Origin: an uncultured Desulfarculaceae bacterium
Lineage (GTDB): Bacteria > Desulfobacterota > Desulfarculia > Desulfarculales > Desulfarculaceae
DNA length: 12,768 nt
Direction of reading: 5' to 3'
NCBI GenBank assembly: GCA_937908275.1
Contig: CALERA010000264.1
Span: 1 to 12,768 of the forward strand
Both the position numbers and the translations under genes were made by a program. Of the stretch, positions 1-5,520 are shown in pieces. A model generated the notes under the pieces. That model did no database searches, was not told where the DNA came from, and saw only the letters and a list, made by a program, of their open reading frames with translations. Within the stretch, counting starts at the first letter, position 1, and each line of letters starts with the position of its first letter.

Positions 1-88
1 CTACAAGACCCACACCATCCTGGGCAAGACCTTCGACCCGGCCAAGCCCGAGGAGTACCTGAACAGCTTCGCCATCAAGCGTTCCTAG
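1..88 (+). CDS. C-terminal end of a probable ABC transporter solute-binding protein (5' part outside window)
   Basis: Only the last 28 codons and a TAG stop are visible, read in frame from base 2. The peptide contains FDPAKPEEYLNSFAIKR, which resembles the tail of NrtA/TauA/SsuA-type (NMT1-like) periplasmic binding proteins. The stronger argument is position: the next two genes on the same strand are the permease and ATPase of a NrtB/NrtD-type importer, and the binding-protein gene commonly comes first in such operons. A stem-loop directly after the stop also fits the usual pattern of raised expression of the binding protein over the membrane parts. No ligand-binding residues are in view, so the substrate cannot be read here. 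Identity is inferred mainly from context. Confidence 0.6.
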   Translation, partial: YKTHTILGKTFDPAKPEEYLNSFAIKRS

Positions 89-111
89 CGACAACCGGCC
101 CATTCCGCCAG

Positions 112-181
112 CGGTCGGGCCGTGGCAACCCTGCATCCAGGGTGATCAACCGAGTCCGAATTGGTTGCCACGGCCCGGCCG
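112..181 (+). other. Long stem-loop between binding-protein and permease genes
   Basis: Arms 112-130 and 163-181 are reverse complements over 19 bp with a single T·G pair at 115/178. The inner 15 bp (116-130 with 163-177) are perfect. The 32-nt loop holds a possible small hairpin (CCCTG 129-133 with CAGGG 138-142) that would compete with the base of the main stem. No T-run follows, so this is unlikely to be an intrinsic terminator. It probably protects the upstream binding-protein mRNA from 3' exonucleases or partly blocks read-through, as intercistronic hairpins do in the E. coli malE-malF gap. Confidence 0.75.
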
Positions 182-220
182 GCGGACCTGGCCCCGGCCG
201 GATCCGCGGGGGAGCCGCCC

Positions 221-236
221 GCCCCGGAGCCGGGGC
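221..236 (+). other. Short GC hairpin just upstream of the permease ribosome binding site
   Basis: GCCCCG (221-226) pairs with CGGGGC (231-236) around a GAGC loop. It ends 8 nt before the Shine-Dalgarno AAAGGTGAT (245-253) of the permease. It could stabilise the processed 5' end of the permease mRNA or influence ribosome access. In such GC-rich DNA short hairpins also occur by chance. Confidence 0.35.
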
Positions 237-258
237 AAACCGACAAAGGTGATTCGCC

Positions 259-1176
259 ATGACCTCCAGCAGCGAAGTGATCTCCCCGGGCAGTCTGGCC
301 GCGGTGACCGCCGAGCCCGGCGTCGCCCCCCCGGCGGCCTCTTCCCCGGCCCGGACCGCCAGCCCGGACCCCGGCCCCGGCCGCCCCGGCTGGGTCCAGA
401 GCGCCAACGGCGCGCTCAAGGACAACTGGGTCCTGCTCAGCCTGTTGTGCCTGGCCATCTTCCTGGCCATCTGGCAGTTCTACACCGCCGCCACCAAGGC
501 CCTGCCCGGCCCCTGGGAGGTGGCGCAGAAATCCTGGTTCTTCCTCTCCGACCCCTTTTATGACAACGGCCCCAACGACCAGGGCATCGGCATCCTGATC
601 GGCTACAGCCTGATGCGCCTGTCCCTGGGCTTCATCTGCGGCTCCACGGTGGCCATCATCCTGGGGGTGGTCCTGGGCCTGAACCGCACCCTGTACAAGG
701 CCCTGAACCCCTACATCCAAGTGCTGCGCGCCATCTCGCCCATCGCCTGGATGCCCCTGCTGCTTTACAGCGTGCAGGACAGCGGCTGGACCGCGCTCCT
801 GGTGGTCTTCATGGCCAGCGTCTGGCCCACCCTGGCCAACACCGCCTTTGGCGTGAACAACATCAAGAAGGAATACCTCAACGTGGCCGCCATCCTGCAA
901 ATGCCGATGCTGGCCAAGGTCTTCCGGGTGATCCTGCCCGGGGCCGGCCCGGCCATAGTGGCCGGCCTGCGCATCAGCATGGGCAGCGCCTGGGTGGCCA
1001 TCGTGCCGGCCGAGGCCTTGTTGGGCTCCCTGGGCCTGGGCTACTTCGTCTGGAACGAGTGGAACAACCTGGACATCGGCAACGTGATCTTCGCCATCCT
1101 GGTCATCGGCATGGTGGGCGTGGTGCTGGACCTGTTGTTCAACCGCCTGGCCAAGGTCCTGGCCTACACCGACTGA
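259..1176 (+). CDS. ABC transporter permease, NrtB/TauC/SsuC type
   Basis: Inner-membrane permease of 305 aa for a nitrate/sulfonate/taurine-class importer. The ATG at 259 follows the Shine-Dalgarno AAAGGTGAT with 5 nt spacing. Residues 1-50 are a low-complexity Ala/Pro/Ser-rich cytoplasmic extension, followed by a first membrane helix at about 56-75. The core (about 113-300) is a BPD_transp_1 domain. Its EAA coupling loop lies near 206-240, with the family features NVAAILQM, VILPGAGPAIVAGLR and GSAW. The stretches SPIAWMPL (160-167) and FVWNEWNNLDIGNVIFAILV (263-282) recall cyanobacterial NrtB/CmpB/CynB more than SsuC. The binding-protein gene lies upstream and the ATPase 29 nt downstream. 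Nitrate, cyanate, bicarbonate and sulfonates all remain possible substrates. Confidence 0.9.
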   Translation: MTSSSEVISPGSLAAVTAEPGVAPPAASSPARTASPDPGPGRPGWVQSANGALKDNWVLLSLLCLAIFLAIWQFYTAATKALPGPWEVAQKSWFFLSDPFYDNGPNDQGIGILIGYSLMRLSLGFICGSTVAIILGVVLGLNRTLYKALNPYIQVLRAISPIAWMPLLLYSVQDSGWTALLVVFMASVWPTLANTAFGVNNIKKEYLNVAAILQMPMLAKVFRVILPGAGPAIVAGLRISMGSAWVAIVPAEALLGSLGLGYFVWNEWNNLDIGNVIFAILVIGMVGVVLDLLFNRLAKVLAYTD

Positions 1177-1205
1177 TCCGCCAGCGGGCGCTAAGGAGGA
1201 CGATC

Positions 1206-1994
1206 GTGAAGGTTCCCCTGCTGCGGGTGGAAAACGTCAGCAAACTCTTCTACATCCCGGCCAAGAAGAGCGACTACTGCGTCTTCGACCAGGTGTCGCT
1301 GGCGGTGGAGGAAAAGGAGTTCGTGGCGGTGCTGGGCCATTCCGGCTGCGGCAAGTCCACCCTGCTCAACATCATCGCCGGCATCGACCGGGCCAACTCC
1401 GGCTATGTCTTCCTGGACGGCAAGGAGACCAACCAGCCCGGCATCGACCGGATGGTGGTCTTCCAGAATTTTGCCCTGATGCCCTGGCTCACGGTCAGCG
1501 GCAACATCCGCCTGGCGGTCAAGGCTGCCTTCCCGCAATGGACCAAGGACCAGATCGAGGAGCGGGTGCGCAAGTACGTGGAGATGGTGGGTCTCAAGGG
1601 CGCGGAGCACAAGCGCCCGGCCGAGCTCTCCGGCGGCATGCGCCAGCGGGTGGGCCTGGCCCGGGCCTTCTCGGTCAACCCCCGCATCATGCTCCTGGAC
1701 GAGCCCTTCGCCCAGATCGACGCCCTGACCCGGGGCGTGATCCAGGAGGAGCTGGTCCGGATGTGGGGCGACACCGGCATCACCATCTTCATGGTCACCC
1801 ACGACGTGGACGAGGCGGTGCTGCTTTCCGACCGCATCCTGTTGATGACTCCCGGGCCTCACGCCCGCATCGCCCAGGAGATCAAGGTGGACCTGCCCCG
1901 GCCCCGCACCCGGGCCCATCTGGTGGAGGATCAGCGCTTCCACGACCTGCGCCAGCGCATCGTGGACTTTTTGACCATGAAACACGCCGCCTGA
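1206..1994 (+). CDS. ABC transporter ATP-binding protein, NrtD/TauB/SsuB type
   Basis: Cytoplasmic ATPase of 262 aa that powers the permease encoded just upstream. The GTG at 1206 is chosen because AAGGAGG (1193-1199) sits 6 nt before it and the protein then begins with the usual family start, MKVPLLRVENVSK. All nucleotide-binding elements are intact: Walker A GHSGCGKST (44-52), Q-loop FQN around Q87, signature LSGGM (141-145), Walker B IMLLDE (161-166) and switch histidine H199 in THD. LMPWLTV (91-97) after the Q-loop and FAQIDALTR at the D-loop are typical of the nitrate/sulfonate/taurine group. It is the last gene of its operon and is followed 29 nt later by an intrinsic terminator. Confidence 0.92.
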   Translation: MKVPLLRVENVSKLFYIPAKKSDYCVFDQVSLAVEEKEFVAVLGHSGCGKSTLLNIIAGIDRANSGYVFLDGKETNQPGIDRMVVFQNFALMPWLTVSGNIRLAVKAAFPQWTKDQIEERVRKYVEMVGLKGAEHKRPAELSGGMRQRVGLARAFSVNPRIMLLDEPFAQIDALTRGVIQEELVRMWGDTGITIFMVTHDVDEAVLLSDRILLMTPGPHARIAQEIKVDLPRPRTRAHLVEDQRFHDLRQRIVDFLTMKHAA

Positions 1995-2023
1995 TCCGGC
2001 TCCCCTTGCTCCCTGCCGCCCCG

Positions 2024-2072
2024 GCGCGGGCGGGCTCCCCTCACTCCGGGAACCCGCCCGCGCGTCTTTTTT
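2024..2072 (+). terminator. Intrinsic terminator of the ABC operon
   Basis: A perfect 11-bp GC stem (2024-2034 with 2053-2063) closes an 18-nt loop and is followed by GTC and six T residues (2067-2072). This is a canonical Rho-independent terminator. It separates the ABC operon from the iclR-led operon, which has its own promoter. Confidence 0.92.
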
Positions 2073-2121
2073 GATCCCGCCCTCCCCTCCCAGACTTGTC
2101 CCGCTTAGTGGAACGCCCCCC

Positions 2122-2151
2122 TTGACAAACCGGCACGGGAGGCGGTAATTA
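2122..2151 (+). promoter_or_regulatory. Sigma70-like promoter of the iclR-aroA-TRAP operon
   Basis: A perfect -35 TTGACA lies at 2122-2127. The -10 is either GGTAAT (2144-2149, spacer 16) or TAATTA (2146-2151, spacer 18), within an AT-rich island (TAATTAATTATTAT, 2146-2159) that stands out from the GC-rich surroundings. The start of transcription would fall near 2156-2160, immediately before the operator-like repeat and about 40 nt upstream of the preferred GTG start. Confidence 0.7.
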
Positions 2152-2160
2152 ATTATTATC

Positions 2161-2185
2161 TGAACTTGATGTTCACTATTTGAAC
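2161..2185 (+). promoter_or_regulatory. Candidate IclR operator: three TGAAC half-sites at 10-bp spacing
   Basis: TGAAC (2161-2165), its reverse complement GTTCA (2171-2175) and TGAAC again (2181-2185) are separated by two 5-bp spacers. This makes two overlapping palindromes, and equivalent positions are exactly one helical turn (10 bp) apart. The outer repeats extend to TGAACttGAT and TGAACagGAT. The array lies between the promoter and the start codon of the regulator, where a repressor would control its own operon. Confidence 0.65.
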
Positions 2186-2197
2186 AGGATCAAGCTC

Positions 2198-3013
2198 GTG
2201 GCCAGCAGTCTCAAGGGAAACAAAACCATCGAAAAGACCATCCGGGTCTTGGATTGTTTCAGCTTCGAACGCCAGCGCCTGAGCCTGGGCGAGTTGGTCC
2301 AGTGCACCGGCCTGCCCCGGGCCACCCTCTACCGCACCGTCAATCCCTTGCTGGAATCCGGCTACCTCCACCAGGACCCGGTGGACAACCGTTACAGCCT
2401 GGGACTCAAGATCTTCCAGTTGGGCCACGTGGCCCAGGCCGGTTTTGATCTCTCCGGCCAGCTGACCCGCCATCTGGACCAGTTGGCCGCGCAACTGCCC
2501 TACACCCTCATCGTGGGCCTGTTGCGCGAGGACCGGCTGGTCTATATCGACAAGCGCGAGGAGAACCACGACGGCCTCAAGGTGGGCTCCCAAGTGGGCC
2601 TGACCCGCCAGCCCTGGTATGGCCTGCTGGGCAAGCTGCTCCTGTCCTTCGTGCCCCGGGCCGAGGCGCGTCACCTGCTCACCACCTACCCGCCCGAGTT
2701 CTGGGAAGGCCGCTCCGGGGTCGCCCTGGAGGAGATGCTGGCCAGCCTGGAGCAGGTCCGGGCCCAGGGCTACGCCGTGGCCGTGGACGAGACCGCCCCC
2801 GGCATCTCCGGCGTGGGCTTCCCGATCTTCGACCAACGCCCCGACCGGGCCGCGGCCGGCCTCCTGGTGCTGGTGCCCACGGTGCAGTTCACCCCCGAGG
2901 TGAGGGAGCGCTGCCTGGTCCTGGCCCGGGAATGCCCCCAGGAGATTTCCCGCCGCCTGGGCGCCCGCGCCCCCCAACCCACGCGCGCCAACCCGGCGGC
3001 GGTCACCCCCTAA
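2198..3013 (+). CDS. IclR-family transcriptional regulator
   Basis: DNA-binding regulator of 271 aa from the GTG at 2198. That start has AGGA at 2186-2189 with 8 nt spacing. An in-frame TTG at 2180 would add six residues but lacks a Shine-Dalgarno and overlaps the operator repeat. The N-terminal winged helix-turn-helix spans about residues 9-70 (TIEKTIRVLDCF, LGELVQCTGLPRATLYRTV, RYSLGLKIFQLG). The IclR effector-binding domain follows (about 85-250), with the family features YIDKRE and a GVGFPIFD segment. It is the first gene of an operon with an AroA-like enzyme and a TRAP transporter, so its ligand is probably the imported compound or a product of it. Whether it represses or activates cannot be read from the sequence. 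Confidence 0.92.
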   Translation: MASSLKGNKTIEKTIRVLDCFSFERQRLSLGELVQCTGLPRATLYRTVNPLLESGYLHQDPVDNRYSLGLKIFQLGHVAQAGFDLSGQLTRHLDQLAAQLPYTLIVGLLREDRLVYIDKREENHDGLKVGSQVGLTRQPWYGLLGKLLLSFVPRAEARHLLTTYPPEFWEGRSGVALEEMLASLEQVRAQGYAVAVDETAPGISGVGFPIFDQRPDRAAAGLLVLVPTVQFTPEVRERCLVLARECPQEISRRLGARAPQPTRANPAAVTP

Positions 3014-3041
3014 CCATCGTCAGCAGCAAGGAGCATCCAGC

Positions 3042-4331
3042 GTGCATTTCATCGTCAAGCCATCCAACCTCAACGGCACCACCCGGATTCCGGGCAACAA
3101 GTCCGCCAGCGCCCGGGCCATCGTGCTGGGCGGCCTGGCCGAGGGCGTATCGCGCATCGGCAACCCCCTGCCCGGAGTGGACAGCTTCTCGATCGTGGGC
3201 ATGATGCGGGCCCTGGGGGCCAAGATCGACACCTCCAATCCCGCCCAGTGGGTCTTCGAGGGCGTGGGCAACCGGCCCCAGACGCCGGCCTGCGTGCTGG
3301 ACGCCGGCAACTCCGGCACCGGCTACTACCTGCTGGCGGCCGTCGCCGCCCTGATCGAGGGCTGCTCGGTGATCAGCGGCGACTACCAGATCTGCCGCCG
3401 CCCGGCCCAGCCCCTGATCGACGCCCTGAACGACCTGGGGGCCTCGGTCTTCTCCACCCGCAACGCCGGCATCGCGCCCCTGGTCATCAAGGGACCCATG
3501 AAGGGCGGACGCACCAAGCTGCCGGGGGTGAACTCCCAGTGGCTCAGCCCCCTGCTCATCGCCGGGGCCCTGACCCCGGAAGGGGTGACGGTGCTGGAGG
3601 ATGACCTGATGGAGCGACCCTACGTCAACATGACCATGGGCTGGATGCAGCGCTTCGGGGCCACCTGCCGCCACCGCGACTACGAGGAGTTCACCATCCC
3701 CGGCGGCCAGAAGTACACCGCCTGCGAGGCGGTGGTGCCGGCGGATTGGGGCAGCTCGGGCTATCCCATGGTGGCGGCGGCCATCACCGACTCCAAGGTC
3801 ACCTTCGTGGGCATGGACCCCGACGACTTCGCCGGCGAGAAGGCCTATCCCCACATCATCAAGGCCATGGGCGGCAACGTCAGCTTTGCCGACGGCGGCC
3901 GCACCGTGACCATCGAGGGCGGCAACGAGCTGCACGGCATCGAGATCGACTGCTCCGGCACCCCGGACGCGGTGCCGGCCCTGGCCGCCCTGGCCTGCAA
4001 GGCCAAGGGCAAGACGGTGCTGAACCACATCGCCGCCAGCCGCCTGAAGGAGACCGACCGCACCCGGTCGATCATGGAGGAGCTGACCAAGATGGGCGGG
4101 CGCTTCGAGGAGACCCCGGACAGCCTGACCATCTACCAGTCCGACCTCAAGGGCGCGCGCATCGATGGGCGCCACGACCACCGCATCGTCATGGCCAGCG
4201 CCGTGGCGGCCCTGATCGCCAAGGGCGAGACCGTGATCGGCGACGCCGAGTACGTGGCGGTGTCCTTCCCCAATTTCCATGAGATCTTCACGACTCTGGG
4301 GGCGGACATCCAGAAGGTGGAGCAGGCTTGA
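3042..4331 (+). CDS. aroA: AroA-family (EPSP synthase-like) enolpyruvyl transferase with altered active-site residues
   Basis: Enzyme of 429 aa (E. coli AroA: 427) in the family that transfers the enolpyruvyl group of PEP to shikimate-3-phosphate. The GTG at 3042 follows AAGGAG (3028-3033), and the gene begins 28 nt after iclR. By eye-alignment to E. coli AroA the following are kept: K20/S21/R25 (K22/S23/R27), N90-x-G92-T93 (N94-G96-T97), R120 (R124), Q166 (Q171), Y194 (Y200), D309 (D313), K336/E337/R340 (K340/E341/R344) and D379-H380-R381 (D384-H385-R386). Several normally conserved positions differ: Y96 for R100, N164 for S169, E191 for S197, A332 for N336 and V407 for K411. The catalytic centre is kept while the substrate and PEP pocket is changed. 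It could be the cell's EPSP synthase, but its place between iclR and a TRAP transporter suggests a specialised paralogue. Confidence 0.87.
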   Translation: MHFIVKPSNLNGTTRIPGNKSASARAIVLGGLAEGVSRIGNPLPGVDSFSIVGMMRALGAKIDTSNPAQWVFEGVGNRPQTPACVLDAGNSGTGYYLLAAVAALIEGCSVISGDYQICRRPAQPLIDALNDLGASVFSTRNAGIAPLVIKGPMKGGRTKLPGVNSQWLSPLLIAGALTPEGVTVLEDDLMERPYVNMTMGWMQRFGATCRHRDYEEFTIPGGQKYTACEAVVPADWGSSGYPMVAAAITDSKVTFVGMDPDDFAGEKAYPHIIKAMGGNVSFADGGRTVTIEGGNELHGIEIDCSGTPDAVPALAALACKAKGKTVLNHIAASRLKETDRTRSIMEELTKMGGRFEETPDSLTIYQSDLKGARIDGRHDHRIVMASAVAALIAKGETVIGDAEYVAVSFPNFHEIFTTLGADIQKVEQA

Positions 4332-4353
4332 ATCCGGCGACCCGCGCCTTGAT

Positions 4354-4385
4354 CACCGCCGCCGGCGTCGCGGCCGGCGGCGGTG
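4354..4385 (+). other. Perfect 13-bp stem-loop before the TRAP receptor gene
   Basis: CACCGCCGCCGGC (4354-4366) is the exact reverse complement of GCCGGCGGCGGTG (4373-4385), with a 6-nt GTCGCG loop and no T-run. It lies 22 nt after the aroA-like stop and ends 17 nt before the receptor Shine-Dalgarno (AGGAGG, 4403-4408). It may act as an mRNA processing or stability element that lets the receptor be made in larger amounts than the regulator and enzyme. Confidence 0.75.
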
Positions 4386-4415
4386 CAAACCATTACCAGG
4401 CTAGGAGGAACGGTC

Positions 4416-5408
4416 ATGCGTAAATCTCTCGCGGTGGTGGCGACGGTCCTGCTGACGGTCGCCCTGGGCGTCGGCGCGGCCGGCGCGGCGGACACCAAGC
4501 GCTTTTCCATCGGCACCGCCGGCACCGCCGGCGCGCTCTATCCCATGGGCGTGGCCATGGGCCAGGTGATCACCAAGTACGTGCCCGGCTTCGCCGCCAC
4601 CGGCGAGGCCACCGCCGCCTCGGTGGAGAACCTGCGCAACCTCAGCTCCGGCAAGATGTGGATGGGCATCTCCCAGTCGGAGATCGCGGCCATGGCCTAC
4701 AATGGCGAGGGCGACTTCGCCAAGCGCAAGATGGACAACATCCGGGCCATGTTCTCCACCATCTATTCCTACGTGCAGGTCTTCGTGGCCGCCGACAGCC
4801 CGGTTAAGTCCATCGCCGACTTCAAGGGCAAGACCGTGGGCGTGGGCCCGGCCGGCAGCGGCGGCGAGATGGCCGCCCGCATGATCCTGGGCTTCTACGG
4901 CCTGACCTACAAGGACATCAAGCCCCAGTTCATCCCCGAGACAGAGGCGGTCCAGGCCCTGAAGGACGGCCGCATCGACGGCTTCATGTGCACCCACCCC
5001 ATCAAGTCGGCGGCCCTGTTGGACCTGACCAACTCCATGACCGTCAAGATGATCCCCCTGAACGACCCGGCCTTCTACCAGCGCTTCCCCTTCTACACCC
5101 AGTACACCATCCCGGCCGGGACCTATAAGGGCGTGGACGTCGAGATACAGGTGCCCATCAGCCGCATCGTGATGTACACCACCACCAAGGCCGACTTCAG
5201 CACCGACGACGTCTACCACATCATGCAGGCCGTCTGGGACCACCAGGACGAGTGGAACGGCGTGCACGCGGCGGTCAAGAAGCAGGTCCAGCTGGAGGCC
5301 GCCCTCAACGAGATCGGCACCCCGCTGCACCCCGGAGCGATCAAGTTCTTCGAGGAGAAGGGCATGAAGATCGATCCCAAGCTGTATCCGCCCGAGTACA
5401 AGAAATAG
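4416..5408 (+). CDS. TRAP transporter solute receptor, TAXI family
   Basis: Periplasmic binding protein of 330 aa that delivers a carboxylate-type ligand to the TRAP permease encoded next. The ATG at 4416 is preferred because AGGAGG (4403-4408) lies 7 nt upstream and it gives a clean signal peptide: MRK, a hydrophobic core at about 5-20, then an AGA|AD cleavage site after residue 24. The mature protein opens with the TAXI hallmark IGTAGTAGALYPMG (32-45). SVENLRNLSSGKMWMGISQ (69-87) and the following lobe are also typical. The length fits the family (about 320-340 aa). The gene sits between two stem-loops. TAXI receptors bind varied ligands such as glutamate or dicarboxylates in the few cases studied, so the ligand here is open; the AroA-like neighbour hints at a cyclic or phosphoenolpyruvate-related acid. 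Confidence 0.93.
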   Translation: MRKSLAVVATVLLTVALGVGAAGAADTKRFSIGTAGTAGALYPMGVAMGQVITKYVPGFAATGEATAASVENLRNLSSGKMWMGISQSEIAAMAYNGEGDFAKRKMDNIRAMFSTIYSYVQVFVAADSPVKSIADFKGKTVGVGPAGSGGEMAARMILGFYGLTYKDIKPQFIPETEAVQALKDGRIDGFMCTHPIKSAALLDLTNSMTVKMIPLNDPAFYQRFPFYTQYTIPAGTYKGVDVEIQVPISRIVMYTTTKADFSTDDVYHIMQAVWDHQDEWNGVHAAVKKQVQLEAALNEIGTPLHPGAIKFFEEKGMKIDPKLYPPEYKK

Positions 5409-5420
5409 CCCCCCCACCGT

Positions 5421-5461
5421 CCCGGTCCCTGAACCCGCTTAACGCGGGGGATGGGGCCGGG
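5421..5461 (+). other. Two-tier stem-loop between TRAP receptor and permease genes
   Basis: Outer arms 5421-5429 and 5453-5461 pair over 9 bp with one T·G. Inside them CCCGC (5434-5438) and GCGGG (5444-5448) pair around a TTAAC loop. No T-run follows. The element starts 12 nt after the receptor stop codon, the same relative place as the hairpin after the ABC binding-protein gene at 112-181. Confidence 0.65.
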
Positions 5462-5520
5462 AAGGTTCCCAGGTCCGCCTGTCTCGACCAAGAACCGCCC
5501 GGCTTCACAGGAGCCCTTCC

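Noticed and set aside
2131..2149. Sigma54 (-24/-12) promoter upstream of iclR
   Set aside because: GGCACG is present, but the -12 TTGC element is missing at the required spacing, while a perfect TTGACA with an AT-rich -10 lies over the same region.
2180..2197. TTG start giving a six-residue longer IclR protein
   Set aside because: No Shine-Dalgarno precedes it and it overlaps the operator repeat. The GTG at 2198 has AGGA at 8 nt spacing.
3003..4280. Minus-strand open frame of 425 codons opposite the AroA-like gene
   Set aside because: Composition rich in Gly, Ala, His and Val with no motifs, and it mirrors the codon pattern of the real gene.
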